A stretch of 64,000 bases of DNA from Exobacillus caeni (GTDB taxonomy: Bacteria > Bacillota > Bacilli > Bacillales > Guptibacillaceae), in contig NZ_SWLG01000018.1 in assembly GCF_005747095.1 (NCBI RefSeq), positions 1 through 64,000 of the forward strand. Reading direction: 5' to 3'. Position numbers and translations under genes: made by a program. Every line of letters starts with the position of its first letter. Position 1 is the first letter of the stretch. The notes below the pieces were generated by a model. The model was not told the DNA's origin, searched no databases, and saw nothing but the letters and a program-made list of their open reading frames with translations. Shown piece by piece: positions 8,645 through 17,666 of this stretch.

Positions 8645-9418
8645 TTATGCAGAAGTTTTTGAATACAAAGTGAAAAGATGCGTTTCAGCAGGGGCACCGA
8701 GCCTTAGAGGCAACGTTGTTGTTCCATAGCCGTTACTAATTACTAATACAGATTCTCCAACCTGTTTAATTCCGCCTTTTTCTCTCAAGCCCCAACCGAA
8801 AATCCTTATTTGCCCTCCATGGGTGTGGCCGCTTAATATTAAACCGATTTGATGTTTGGTTTTTATGTTTTGTATAATATCCGGATTATGAGTCAAAAGG
8901 ATCCTGTACCCTTCCCCGGTGCCCTTAAGCGCTTGATCAAGCCTGTCTCTATCTTGAGTATGGTCATCCACTCCAACAAACAACAAATTGTCGCCGTTTT
9001 TTTTAAAACAAACCGTTTCATTCACTAATTGCCTGATTCCCGCACCTCTTATACATGCATCTAGCTTTTGAACATCAAGCTCGTAATCGTTATTTCCCCA
9101 TACAAAAAAAACCGGGGCAACCGAAGCAAGAAGTCTCAGGTTATGCTCAATTCTCTCGTACGGGACTCGCTTTTCGGCGAGATCTCCGCCGATTACCATC
9201 AGGTCAACTTTTCCTTTCAACTGCTCAACCATAGATAAACTGACTTTACGCCAGTGTATATCAGAAATAAAATACAGCCTTAATCCGTTAAAGGCTGATG
9301 GAAATCCTTGAAGGTGCAGGTCTTTTTCGACTACTTTATTTCGAAAAGCTTCATATATCATATAAAGCAGCATGAAATTTGCTGTTAAAAATAAAATTAT
9401 TATTGTATTAATAATCAC
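8645..9418 (-). CDS. ypbG: Membrane-anchored metallophosphoesterase (YpbG-like)
   Basis: A 257-aa calcineurin-like phosphoesterase with one N-terminal transmembrane helix (residues 2-20). All metal-binding motifs are present: SDIHW, GGDLAE, GNNDYE, LTHNPD and SGHTHGGQ. The family includes phosphodiesterases and UDP-diacylglucosamine-type hydrolases; the substrate here is unknown. It overlaps the start of the preceding membrane-protein gene by 4 bp (9415-9418), implying translational coupling. YpbG is named from the syntenic position and the fold. Confidence 0.82.
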   Translation of the reverse strand: MIINTIIILFLTANFMLLYMIYEAFRNKVVEKDLHLQGFPSAFNGLRLYFISDIHWRKVSLSMVEQLKGKVDLMVIGGDLAEKRVPYERIEHNLRLLASVAPVFFVWGNNDYELDVQKLDACIRGAGIRQLVNETVCFKKNGDNLLFVGVDDHTQDRDRLDQALKGTGEGYRILLTHNPDIIQNIKTKHQIGLILSGHTHGGQIRIFGWGLREKGGIKQVGESVLVISNGYGTTTLPLRLGAPAETHLFTLYSKTSA

Positions 9419-9810
9419 ATCTTTTGCCTCCTGTAATGCTCGCTGTTTGAAAGATCTCTCAACTCAAAAGACATCATACTATAAGCTATCACAAAAACCA
9501 AAGAAATAAGCGCCATATAAAGATCCGCTCTAAACAAAATGATAAAAAAAACGACAGATAACACAAATTCTGCTATATAACTGAGCGGTGCCAGAGCTTT
9601 TTTCTTAATGAGTGAATATAGAAAAAGAATTAACGCATTCAACGTTCTGGAGAAAGATGTAAACCCCAGTATAAACAACAAAGCGCAAACACCGTATTTT
9701 ATCGGGTTTAAAATCAGGTCATAAAGTTGAAAAGTGCTGTACGAAATGCTGAGCAGCACTATATATAAGCTGATAAAACCAATTCCTATTCGCACAATGT
9801 CTACAAGCAT
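9415..9810 (-). CDS. Small multi-pass membrane protein, unknown
   Basis: 131 aa with about four predicted transmembrane helices and a short basic tail (HYRRQKM). I do not recognise the family. It overlaps the phosphoesterase gene and is probably made with it. Its AAGGGGAGG ribosome site, eight Ts before the ATG at 9810, is contained in the 3' arm of a hairpin (9817-9849), so translation or transcription from upstream may be limited. Confidence 0.7.
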   Translation of the reverse strand: MLVDIVRIGIGFISLYIVLLSISYSTFQLYDLILNPIKYGVCALLFILGFTSFSRTLNALILFLYSLIKKKALAPLSYIAEFVLSVVFFIILFRADLYMALISLVFVIAYSMMSFELRDLSNSEHYRRQKM

Positions 9811-9816
9811 AAAAAA

Positions 9817-9849
9817 AACCTCCCCTTACTGTTGTATGAAGAGAAGGTT
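9817..9849 (-). terminator. Hairpin with T-run that also covers a ribosome site
   Basis: On the minus strand AACCTTCTCTT (9849-9839) pairs with AAGGGGAGGTT (9827-9817), 11 bp with two G-U pairs, followed by a run of T. It lies just after the CBS/ACT gene stop. The 3' arm is also the Shine-Dalgarno sequence of the gene starting at 9810. Confidence 0.65.
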
Positions 9850-9864
9850 GTAAAAAATGTTTAA

Positions 9865-10497
9865 TTAATCTTCTTTAATATCTAATATTTTGAACCCGTT
9901 TTGCTCAAGCTTAGAAACAAAGCGGTCGATGTTTTCATTTTTCTCGATCTTCATTACGATCCGCCTAACATTTCTTCCTGATTCATCGAAAGTTACTAGT
10001 GAGATAATGTTCTCATGAAACTGTTTTGCAATTTTTGCCAGCTTTGCAATTCTTCCTTCAGCCTCAGAAGAAGCGAAAGCTATCCTTACCCCTGATTTAC
10101 GCATGCCGAATGCACTCTGGAACTGATCAAGTACGTCGGCTCTTGTAAGTATCCCTATAAATTTTTTGTTTTCATTCAATACAGGTACAATCGGAGAATC
10201 TTTTACTAAAAGCAAGGTATTTTCAAAAACTTCATCTTCATCGATAAATAAATCCTGGCGAGCAGCGATATCTCCTGCCGCTGTATTTTTCAAGAAATCA
10301 TCCTTTTCTTTTCCGCTTTCAAAGAATGCTTTATAAATTCTGTTATAGGTTACCGTTCCTATGTATTCATCGCCTTTTAAAACCGGAACCCCATCAATAT
10401 TATTTTCAGTAAGTTTTTCCAGCGTTTCTTCAAGAGAAGTAGTCGTTTCTACATAAATTGTTTCGTGTTTCGGTTTCATTGTACTTTTCACAAACAT
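9865..10497 (-). CDS. CBS-pair protein with C-terminal ACT-like domain (AcuB-like)
   Basis: A 210-aa protein with two CBS motifs (residues 8-125) and a C-terminal region resembling an ACT domain (about 136-205), the architecture of AcuB-like proteins. CBS pairs bind adenosine nucleotides and usually sense energy or second-messenger state. The start ATG 10497 is chosen because GGGG lies 10 nt upstream; an open frame extends to 10689 but that extension is not family-like. It is monocistronic and ends at the 9817-9849 hairpin. The regulatory partner is unknown. Confidence 0.78.
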   Translation of the reverse strand: MFVKSTMKPKHETIYVETTTSLEETLEKLTENNIDGVPVLKGDEYIGTVTYNRIYKAFFESGKEKDDFLKNTAAGDIAARQDLFIDEDEVFENTLLLVKDSPIVPVLNENKKFIGILTRADVLDQFQSAFGMRKSGVRIAFASSEAEGRIAKLAKIAKQFHENIISLVTFDESGRNVRRIVMKIEKNENIDRFVSKLEQNGFKILDIKED

Positions 10498-10776
10498 TAC
10501 CATCACCCCGTTTAATTGGATACACTTATAAAATACAACATAGCCAGGAGATAATCCTTTTTTATTGTAAAATTTTGTTGAATAAACTTCTTTACCCCCT
10601 TCAGAAGAACGCAGAAACACCGGATTCGCCTTCCCCATAATAAATGCAAAAAGGCAATGACAAATACCATCGGAAAATAAAAACAGCAAAAATCCGCGCT
10701 CAAAGTTAGTTGAATTTTCAGTAAATTTATTTTATAATTAACCTAACTTAAAAACTTCTATGGAGATGATGATAAA
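10498..10776. other. Divergent intergenic region, CBS gene / small gene
   Basis: This region contains the promoter at 10710-10738 for the rightward gene and the unassigned promoter region of the CBS gene. Short open frames here (such as 10512-10703 minus) lack ribosome sites and family resemblance. Confidence 0.5.
10703..10749 (+). promoter_or_regulatory. Sigma-A promoter inside a 7-bp inverted repeat
   Basis: TTGAAT (10710-10715), 17 bp, then TATAAT (10733-10738). The promoter is flanked by AAGTTAG (10703-10709) and CTAACTT (10743-10749), an inverted repeat that could be an operator. It drives the small gene at 10777. Confidence 0.65.
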
Positions 10777-10992
10777 GTGATCAACAAGCTAAAAACAAAA
10801 TCGTTGTTAATTGATGAAGATTTAAATTACAATCGTCGTCTTGGAATGCCTGTAGAAGTATATTGCCCAAAATCTAACAACACAGTTGCCTTTGGAAGAA
10901 TCGAAGCGTTTACAGAATGTGAACTTAGCGTCAATGGATTTAACTTCCCATTGGAGCACTATTTGTTTTTCGGTTGTCCAGAGCAAAGATAA
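10777..10992 (+). CDS. Small hypothetical protein, 71 aa
   Basis: A 71-aa soluble protein beginning at GTG 10777 with GGAG 11 nt upstream and a near-consensus sigma-A promoter. It has two cysteines (VYCP near residue 28 and GCPEQR at the end) and a likely small beta-rich fold. I do not recognise a family. It stops 7 bp before the convergent ypbF-like gene ends, with no clear terminator between them. Confidence 0.6.
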   Translation: MINKLKTKSLLIDEDLNYNRRLGMPVEVYCPKSNNTVAFGRIEAFTECELSVNGFNFPLEHYLFFGCPEQR

Positions 10993-10998
10993 TCCCAT

Positions 10999-11457
10999 TT
11001 ATTTATGGTAGAGGTTTATATCATAATTTTGCTGGAGGAAATCGAAAACAGTCCCACGCCTTTCCCAGAGGTCTTCTCCCTGCCACAGTTCTTCACAACG
11101 GTCAATAATCTCTGCTCTTAGCGACTCATAATCATCTTCTGCTTTCTTTAACTTTCGTTGTGCAGTATGCATTAGGACTAATACCGCGATTAAAATAGCC
11201 AGCAACGGCCAGAATATAACTTTCCCCATTAAACCCATCCAGTAGTCTATGTTAAGCAACCCATCACCCTGAAGTAGAACAAAGTAATAATAAAGCGCTG
11301 CGCTAAACAGGTAAGCAAGCAATATGAGTCCATAGCTTCTGGTCGATTTCTTGTATTTTTGCTCTTCTTGTTTTCTTTCCACCAGCTTTTCCAACATCAC
11401 AATCGTAACTTCTGATAAATTTGATTGTTTAAGTTTCCAGGTTTGCAGCCCATCCAT
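10999..11457 (-). CDS. ypbF: YpbF-like membrane protein (DUF2663 type)
   Basis: A 152-aa protein with two transmembrane helices (about residues 43-62 and 75-98) between a charged N-terminus (LVERKQEEQKYKK) and a charged C-terminal coil (RKLKKAEDDYESLRAEII). Layout and position next to ypbE/ypbD/recS fit B. subtilis YpbF, function unknown. The start ATG 11457 lies 8 nt after GGGGG; the earlier ATG at 11463 is too close to the site. Confidence 0.65.
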   Translation of the reverse strand: MDGLQTWKLKQSNLSEVTIVMLEKLVERKQEEQKYKKSTRSYGLILLAYLFSAALYYYFVLLQGDGLLNIDYWMGLMGKVIFWPLLAILIAVLVLMHTAQRKLKKAEDDYESLRAEIIDRCEELWQGEDLWERRGTVFDFLQQNYDINLYHK

Positions 11458-11618
11458 ATTCATCGCCCCCTGATTTCATGTTATGCAACTTTAAAAAAAC
11501 ATAAAACCAGGATTTTTATCTAACCTGTGTCCATCATCCGTTAGTCGAAACGAACACCTAACAGCAGTATATCGCTTTCCGCAGAAGGCTAAGTATTCTG
11601 CCTGAGCTGGAAGTAAAA

Positions 11619-11694
11619 AAATCCGAACCAATTCAAAATCTGATTGAAGATTTTGGATCATAGTTCGGATTTCCTTTTGGCCAAAATACTTTTT
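11619..11694. repeat. Dispersed hairpin element, copy 1
   Basis: Inverted arms AAATCCGAAC (11619-11628) and GTTCGGATTT (11663-11672) enclose a second AAAATCT/AGATTTT stem, followed by a conserved tail CCTTTTGGCCAAAATACTTT. A second copy in the same orientation is at 17571-17650. It lies downstream of a gene end and may work as a terminator. Confidence 0.65.
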
Positions 11695-11750
11695 CCCAGC
11701 CACATTTGATACGGTACCGATAGTAGCGGATTTGAAACACTATAAAATAA

Positions 11751-11769
11751 AGCTTTCCGAAGAAAAGCT
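11751..11769 (-). terminator. Terminator after ypbE-like gene
   Basis: An AGCTTTTC/GAAAGCT stem with a TTCG tetraloop is followed on the minus strand by TTATTTTA. Confidence 0.7.
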
Positions 11770-11794
11770 AACTGACAGGATAGACAAGGAAAAA

Positions 11795-11968
11795 CTAGCT
11801 TTGATAAAGCGGGTAGCTTAACATTGCAACGACGATTAAAAGGAAGATAACTAGCAGCAGACGGATAACTAAAAAGTTTGCGCGTCGGGAATTTTTCTTT
11901 CTGTTGTTTTTCTGCTTCTTTCTTTGTTGATATTCTTTCCTTGATGGCAAAGATGATTTTTTATCCAA
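11795..11968 (-). CDS. Short YpbE-like membrane protein lacking LysM domain
   Basis: 57 aa: a lysine/arginine-rich cytoplasmic part (SLPSRKEYQQRKKQKNN) then one transmembrane helix (about 33-52) and an abrupt end LSYPLYQS. The N-terminal part and location recall B. subtilis YpbE, which continues with a linker and a LysM domain (about 240 aa). Here the stop is followed by a terminator and no LysM code, so the wall-binding half is absent. The start is TTG 11968, 8 nt after AAGGAGG, outside the ypbD frame. Confidence 0.6.
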   Translation of the reverse strand: MDKKSSLPSRKEYQQRKKQKNNRKKNSRRANFLVIRLLLVIFLLIVVAMLSYPLYQS

Positions 11969-11981
11969 TTGAGCTGCCTCC

Positions 11982-12578
11982 TTAATTGCTGTCAAAAGGT
12001 TTATTATAATGCTTCAGCCTTATAAGACACCCTAAAATAAAATCAATTGTAAAATGGCTAAAAATCGTGGCCAATAAATTTTCTGTCACAAGATACACCC
12101 AACCGAGAAAGAAACTTAGGCCTACCACTGTGACAAATAAAATTATTTTTGATAAATAACGGATATGAAAGATAGCAAATAATAAACTCGCAGCAATAAT
12201 ACCGAAATTTGTTTGCAATACTCCTCGAAACAATAGCTCCTCGCTCACTGAAATGATTAATGTAACAACAAAAATATGGGGGATCGGTATGGATGAAAAA
12301 ATCCTCTCGTTTATCCCACCATCATCCAGTGCTTTCTCAGGCAGTACTTTCATTAAAAACAGATCGAAGCATACAACAACTATTCCTGCCCCACCGCCGT
12401 ATAGAAAAATTGCTGAAGGATCCCATTGGAAAATTCCAGTGAATTCTTCCCAGCTTTGAAACAGAAAAATCCCTATCAAAAAGGAAGCCAGCAGAATGAT
12501 GCCCTGGGTCAGATAAAGGTTCCAGATCAACTCTTTATCAGAAATATTTTTTATTTGTATGGCCTGTCTATTCTTCAA
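11982..12578 (-). CDS. ypbD: CPBP family intramembrane metalloprotease (YpbD)
   Basis: A 198-aa polytopic membrane protein of the CAAX-protease/bacteriocin-processing family. Motif 1 SEELLFRGVLQ (EExxxR), motif 2 FAIFHIRYL and motif 3 HFTIDFILG are all present, so the active site is intact. The substrate is unknown. The start TTG at 12578 is 6 nt after AGGAAG and the gene overlaps the recS end by 11 bp, indicating coupling in the ypbB-recS-ypbD-ypbE unit. Confidence 0.8.
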   Translation of the reverse strand: MKNRQAIQIKNISDKELIWNLYLTQGIILLASFLIGIFLFQSWEEFTGIFQWDPSAIFLYGGGAGIVVVCFDLFLMKVLPEKALDDGGINERIFSSIPIPHIFVVTLIISVSEELLFRGVLQTNFGIIAASLLFAIFHIRYLSKIILFVTVVGLSFFLGWVYLVTENLLATIFSHFTIDFILGCLIRLKHYNKPFDSN

Positions 12579-14112
12579 TACCAACTTCCTCGCTTTGATG
12601 AAAAAGTCTTGTTAACTCTTTTTTCCATAAAAATTTTTCTTGTAAACGTGTCCTATTCAATTCGTCTCTTTTTTCATACTTAGAAAGGGTGATGCCGCAA
12701 TAGTCACAACAATGTTCCGGCGTTTCTTCCAAACACTGATCAAAGTGGCCCAAATAATTTTGCCGCCTGCATCCTTCCCGTTCAAGCCATCTGTTCATTT
12801 CATACAATCTGTTCAGTTTCACTCTTGTCCGTTCTTCTATTATTCCTTTAAGCGATGCGAAAGTGCTTTTTAAATCAAAAGGCTTGATGAAGTTATCTTC
12901 CATTATAACCCCCCTTTTACCAAGGTGGAACGCAAGGAAACCCCAAGCTACTTCTGATAATCCAACAGCCTGGATCATCGACTTTTCTGCTTCTGGTGTC
13001 AGTTGGTTCCCCCCCATGCTAAACAAATAGTCCAAAACGCCTGACACTTGTTTATCCTCGGGTACTTCCTGCTGCATTAACATAGCTGGCAACTGATAGT
13101 CCTCTTTTGTATAAAGCAATACTGCAAGGCTTTCGGCGCCGTCTCTCCCTGCCCTTCCTATCTCTTGTAAGTAAGCCTCAATCGTCCCCGGAAAATGAAA
13201 ATGGATGACATACCTAACATTCGGTTTATTGATGCCCATTCCAAATGCATTTGTGCTGCAAATCAGATCAATTTCATCATTAATAAACTGTTTTTGAATT
13301 AGCAAGCGGTCTTCCATTTCCATTCCGGCATGATAAAAAGCAACCCTGCCTACTTTCTGCTCCTCAATCAGGGCTGCCATTCTTTCAGCCCATACCCGGC
13401 TGGAAAAATATACGATTCCCGGCCCTTTAAGCTTACTTGAATAGTCCAACAAAGCAGTGACTTTTTCCTCAACGGACTGGTGTTCTTCTACTTTTATTGC
13501 AATATTGCTTCGGTCGATCCCGTAAATATGACTCTCTGCATCATCCAACTGAAGCTGGCTTAATATATCCTTTCTAACAGCTTCAGTTGCAGTGGCTGTA
13601 AGAGCGAGACAGGGAGGATTTCCTAGTATCTCACGTACTCCTGAAAGCTTTAAATAATCCGTTCGGAACTCATGTCCCCATTGAGAAATGCAGTGGGCTT
13701 CATCTATCACAAACAGCGATACTCCCGCATCTCTTAACTTCTTCTGAATGATTGGATGCTGCAAAATCTCAGGAGAAACGTAAATGTATTTATATTGAGC
13801 CAAATTTGACAGTGCAGTTTTTCTTTCAGACAAGCTTAAAAAGCTGTTTAAAGCCAACGCTCTTTTTTCCCCGTTGCTTTTCAACTGCTGGACCTGGTCC
13901 TCCATCAATGAAAGAAGCGGTGAAACAACCAGAATAATCCCGGGTAAAATATAGCCAGGAAGTTGATAACATATCGATTTTCCTGTACCAGTAGGAAGCA
14001 TTGCCAGAACATTCTTGCCTTGGACGACGTCATTAATAATTTCTTGCTGTCCTTTCCTGAAAGTGGAAAATCCAAAATGCTTTTGAAGCAATCTTTGCAA
14101 ATTCATTTTCAT
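12568..14112 (-). CDS. recS: RecQ-family ATP-dependent DNA helicase (RecS)
   Basis: A 514-aa superfamily 2 helicase for recombination repair. Seen are Walker A MLPTGTGKSICYQLPG (residues 38-53), VSPLLSLMEDQ, the DEAH box VIDEAHCISQWGHEF, ALTATAT, STNAFGMGINKPNVRYVIH, EIGRAGRDG and a zinc-binding cysteine cluster CRRQN...CLEETPEHCCDYCG. It lacks the HRDC domain, matching the shorter of the two B. subtilis RecQ proteins (RecS/YpbC, about 496 aa). It overlaps the ypbB stop by one base (TAATG). An ATG two codons later has better ribosome-site spacing. Confidence 0.9.
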   Translation of the reverse strand: MKMNLQRLLQKHFGFSTFRKGQQEIINDVVQGKNVLAMLPTGTGKSICYQLPGYILPGIILVVSPLLSLMEDQVQQLKSNGEKRALALNSFLSLSERKTALSNLAQYKYIYVSPEILQHPIIQKKLRDAGVSLFVIDEAHCISQWGHEFRTDYLKLSGVREILGNPPCLALTATATEAVRKDILSQLQLDDAESHIYGIDRSNIAIKVEEHQSVEEKVTALLDYSSKLKGPGIVYFSSRVWAERMAALIEEQKVGRVAFYHAGMEMEDRLLIQKQFINDEIDLICSTNAFGMGINKPNVRYVIHFHFPGTIEAYLQEIGRAGRDGAESLAVLLYTKEDYQLPAMLMQQEVPEDKQVSGVLDYLFSMGGNQLTPEAEKSMIQAVGLSEVAWGFLAFHLGKRGVIMEDNFIKPFDLKSTFASLKGIIEERTRVKLNRLYEMNRWLEREGCRRQNYLGHFDQCLEETPEHCCDYCGITLSKYEKRDELNRTRLQEKFLWKKELTRLFHQSEEVGIEE

Positions 14113-15158
14113 TAACCTTCTTTTACCAGCACTAACCTTATCTGAAAGTAACTCAACCGATCTTCCAGTGCTGTTTTTATAGGCTTTAGCCTTTTAGTTC
14201 TCAATTGTTTGCTGATTTCCAATATCTCTTCCTGTTCAAATGGTGCTACAAAGGAATCGATGGTAAACTCTGGCACATTCATTGCGATTTCTACAATATG
14301 GTCTTCAATGGTGCTTTCTTTTAGGCGTCTATACCCGGCGATCTCCTTGATTGTCCTGTTTTTTCCAAGCATGGAAAAAGTTTTCCTCGCAGAGTCAGTC
14401 AAGGGTAATAAGACTTCTAAATCTTTTACAAAAACACTCAAAAAAGGGTATTTTTGTTCATTTTCTTGCAACCTCTTCATAATATAATGGAGAATACCTT
14501 TAAACAAGAGATTAGCAAAGTCACTGTCGACACCAATTCTTCCAGCAGCCTGGTTAATTGTTAATCCGACTCGGTGGAATCCGCTTAAACGGTATGTAAA
14601 AAGTGTTGACTCGTTCTCAGTTAAATCATTTAAGAGGGAAAGTATTTCGTTGTAAAGGTTGTTCGCCCATGCTTCACGTTCGTTTTGCTCCATGGGAAAA
14701 TTTTTCTTGATCCAGTATTGGATGTTGTCTTCCCTGTTCACCGGAAGAAAATTACTGTCTCCCTTTAGCAAATGGGATAAACTTTGGACGTACAGAGATA
14801 GCCGCTTCCAGAAAAGATCCGCCCTGGACTGATACGCCCAGCCATCAAGGTGATCTGGAAAAGGATACTTTCTTAGTATCCCTTCCATTATTTTCACTCC
14901 AGGTTCGCTTACAAGGAATGTGTCTTCTGACTTTTTAATTATAAACCGCTCGTTATGTAAACGGGTGACAGTCTCTAAAAACTCTTTCCGATTTATATGT
15001 TTGCAGGTTCCAAATAGAAACGAAACGCCAAACAATTTACCGTCCTGAATTGTTTGGGACGATTTTTTGCCTTGCAGCAAATGATATAAGCCATTTATCG
15101 TACGCTGTCCATTTATTTGGTTAAGGCAAAATAAAAGAAGCGCTTCCCTATAATTCAT
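14112..15158 (-). CDS. ypbB: YpbB helix-turn-helix protein
   Basis: A 348-aa soluble protein. The C-terminal region carries a helix-turn-helix-like segment (NRTIKEIAGYRRLKESTIED, about residues 268-287) of the kind found in RecQ-associated domains, and the gene always precedes recS in the Bacillus arrangement I recall. It is probably a helicase partner or regulator; no catalytic motif is seen. It is the first gene of the four-gene unit reading to 11795. Confidence 0.78.
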   Translation of the reverse strand: MNYREALLLFCLNQINGQRTINGLYHLLQGKKSSQTIQDGKLFGVSFLFGTCKHINRKEFLETVTRLHNERFIIKKSEDTFLVSEPGVKIMEGILRKYPFPDHLDGWAYQSRADLFWKRLSLYVQSLSHLLKGDSNFLPVNREDNIQYWIKKNFPMEQNEREAWANNLYNEILSLLNDLTENESTLFTYRLSGFHRVGLTINQAAGRIGVDSDFANLLFKGILHYIMKRLQENEQKYPFLSVFVKDLEVLLPLTDSARKTFSMLGKNRTIKEIAGYRRLKESTIEDHIVEIAMNVPEFTIDSFVAPFEQEEILEISKQLRTKRLKPIKTALEDRLSYFQIRLVLVKEG

Positions 15159-15391
15159 TTACATCACCCTTTTTCCTTCTTTTCATTTTATCAAAATAAG
15201 GCGCTGTTGTGAGGATGTTTATTGTTTTTGTGCAGGGGAAACATAAATTATGATTTCGTTAGCTTTTTTACTGTGCTTTCACTATTGAAATGTTAAGGCA
15301 TCAGCTTTACAATAGGTATTAGATACCACTTGGCTTATTGGAAATAATCTTCTTTTGTGGAAGAAAAAGATATATATCTTTAGGAGGGTAA

Positions 15392-15646
<255 letters not shown>

Positions 15647-15658
15647 GAAAATCATTAG

Positions 15659-15680
15659 CCCCTTTCTATTGTGAAAGGGG
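15659..15680 (+). terminator. Terminator of fer
   Basis: The CCCCTTTC/GAAAGGGG stem is followed by TTTTTCC. Confidence 0.85.
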
Positions 15681-15883
15681 TTTTTCCTTTGCCTAATTTA
15701 AAATGGCTTTACTGCAGGAAAGTATGGATAACACAGGCGATAAAGATGAGGAATGTTTTAGAGATAGGGGAATATACAAATTGAATGCTGAATAATTAAA
15801 ATTGACAGTAAATTTATATTATGATAGAAAAGTATTATTCTAAATCGTTTAACTTTCTATAATATCAAAAGGGAGTTGAAAGC

Positions 15884-17458
15884 ATGTATCATGTTTTAGT
15901 GTCCGATCCAATATCTGAAGAAGGATTGCTTCCTTTAATTAATCATGATTCTGTCACATGCGACCAGATGCCAATCGAAGCGGCAGAACAATCACTTGAG
16001 CTGTATGATGCCTTATTGATAAGAAGTGGCACAAAAGTAACCGATAACCTTTTAAAAAAAATGCCTAATTTAAAAATTATCGCTCGTGCTGGTGTCGGTG
16101 TGGATAACATAGACATTGAAGCTGCTACACGGAGGGGAGTTATTGTTATTAATGCCCCCGATGGAAACACGATATCAACAGCCGAACATACCATTGCCAT
16201 GATTGCCTCCCTTGTCCGTAACATTCCTCAAGCAACCAGGTCGGTAAAGGATGGAATATGGGACCGTTCCCGTTTTACCGGGATGGAGCTAAACGGTAAA
16301 ACGCTTGGAATTATCGGAATGGGGAGAATAGGAACTGAAATCTCCAAAAGAGCAAAGGCATTCGGCATAAAAGTGAATGTTTATGATCCTTATTTAACCA
16401 AAGAGAGAGGGGAAAAACTTGGCGTCGCCTCGGTATCGTTTAATGACCTATTAGAATCCTCTGATATTATTACTGTACATACTCCTCTAACAAAGGAAAC
16501 AAAGGGCCTCCTGGGTTTTGATTCAATACCGAGAACTAAAAAAGGCGTATGGTTAATCAACTGTGCCCGTGGAGGAATTATTGATGAAGAAGCTCTTTAT
16601 CATTTTATAAAAACAGGGCATGTTGCTGGAGCTGCCCTCGATGTGTTCGAAACAGAGCCTCCTAAAAAAAACAAACTGCTTGAGCTGGATGAAGTGATCA
16701 CTACCCCCCATATTGGCGCATCAACAAAAGAAGCCCAGTTAAATGTCGCTGCACAGGTTGCCGATGAAGTTCTCGACTGCCTGCAGGGGATACCAATAAA
16801 AAATTCGATCAACTTGCCTACGATTTCTGCTGAGATCTATGATAAGGTCAAGCCCTTTTTCCATCTCACTAAAAAAATGGGAACTATCCTCTCTCAGATG
16901 GTTCGAACACCAGTAAAAGAAATCGAACTGACATACAGCGGTGAAGTCATTTCTCTTGAAACTGCTGTTCTAACAAGAAATTTGATGGCCGGATTTTTAT
17001 CCGCTAGAGTTGATTCGCCGGTTAATGAAGTGAATGCCCCATCTATCGCAAGCCAGAGAGGGATAATACATGGTGAAAAAACAGGTTTAAAAGCAGATGG
17101 TTATTCTAATTTGATTCAAGCAACCGTACATGGTGAGGAAGAAACATTCTATATTAGAGGAACTAATATTCAGGAATACGGCGAAAGGATTGTAAATCTG
17201 AACGGATTCGATATCGATTTCTATCCAGGTGGTAACCTTTTGTACATCCAGCATACAGACCGTCCTGGTGTTATCGGAAATGTTGGAAAAATTTTAGGGG
17301 AGCATCATATAAATATCGCTACAATGCAAGTAGGAAGAAAAGAAATCGGCGGAGATGCAATCATGATCCTTTCTTTTGATGAACCTCTCGATGAAGAAGT
17401 AATTTTAGCTCTAAAAGAAATTCAAGATCTCGTATCTGTGAAAAAATTGGAACTGTGA
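15884..17458 (+). CDS. serA: D-3-phosphoglycerate dehydrogenase
   Basis: A 524-aa first enzyme of serine synthesis, oxidising 3-phosphoglycerate to 3-phosphohydroxypyruvate with NAD. Seen are [10 protein letters not shown], the NAD fold [10 protein letters not shown] (about residues 140-149), [26 protein letters not shown] and a C-terminal ACT domain ([20 protein letters not shown]) with an intervening ASB domain, giving the long class of SerA. ACT-based serine feedback is expected. A TTGACA at 15802-15807 may be part of its promoter, without a clear -10 box. The region upstream shows no T-box features. Confidence 0.95.
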   Translation: MYHVLVSDPISEEGLLPLINHDSVTCDQMPIEAAEQSLELYDALLIRSGTKVTDNLLKKMPNLKIIARAGVGVDNIDIEAATRRGVIVINAPDGNTISTAEHTIAMIASLVRNIPQATRSVKDGIWDRSRFTGMELNGKTLGIIGMGRIGTEISKRAKAFGIKVNVYDPYLTKERGEKLGVASVSFNDLLESSDIITVHTPLTKETKGLLGFDSIPRTKKGVWLINCARGGIIDEEALYHFIKTGHVAGAALDVFETEPPKKNKLLELDEVITTPHIGASTKEAQLNVAAQVADEVLDCLQGIPIKNSINLPTISAEIYDKVKPFFHLTKKMGTILSQMVRTPVKEIELTYSGEVISLETAVLTRNLMAGFLSARVDSPVNEVNAPSIASQRGIIHGEKTGLKADGYSNLIQATVHGEEETFYIRGTNIQEYGERIVNLNGFDIDFYPGGNLLYIQHTDRPGVIGNVGKILGEHHINIATMQVGRKEIGGDAIMILSFDEPLDEEVILALKEIQDLVSVKKLEL

Positions 17459-17570
17459 CACCTGTTTTTATAACTTTTTAAGAATATTTGATACAATCCA
17501 GTGTCATTTTAAAGGTTATGAGAAGTCGTTATATAATGAACAACAAGGCTTGCGAAAACGGTCCAAAGTA

Positions 17571-17650
17571 AAAATCCGAACTGATTCTTGAATTCTGTTG
17601 AAGAATTTTGAATCATAGTTCGGATTTTCCTTTTGCTAAAATACTTTCAT
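17571..17650. repeat. Dispersed hairpin element, copy 2
   Basis: AAAATCCGAACT (17571-17582) and AGTTCGGATTTT (17617-17628) form the outer stem, GATTC/GAATC continues it, then comes the tail CCTTTTGCTAAAATACTTTC. Copy 1 is at 11619-11694. Here it sits between the convergent serA and PHP-phosphatase genes, so it can serve as a bidirectional terminator. Confidence 0.65.
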
Positions 17651-17666
17651 ACTAGCCTCTTTTATA

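Larger units (their letters stand above)
11458..11794. other. Gene-poor gap holding a repeat hairpin and a terminator
   Basis: This 337-bp stretch contains the dispersed hairpin at 11619-11694 and the terminator of the ypbB-recS-ypbD-ypbE unit at 11751-11769. A 70-aa frame at 11491-11703 on the minus strand covers the hairpin and is judged spurious. Confidence 0.6.

Noticed and set aside
11491-11703. A 70-aa frame on the minus strand
   Set aside because: It runs through the dispersed hairpin; the second hairpin copy has stops and a shifted frame, so coding is not conserved. No ribosome site was seen.
15690-15883. Possible T-box or riboswitch before serA
   Set aside because: No specifier hairpin, T-box sequence or terminator/antiterminator pair was found; only a TTGACA box is visible.
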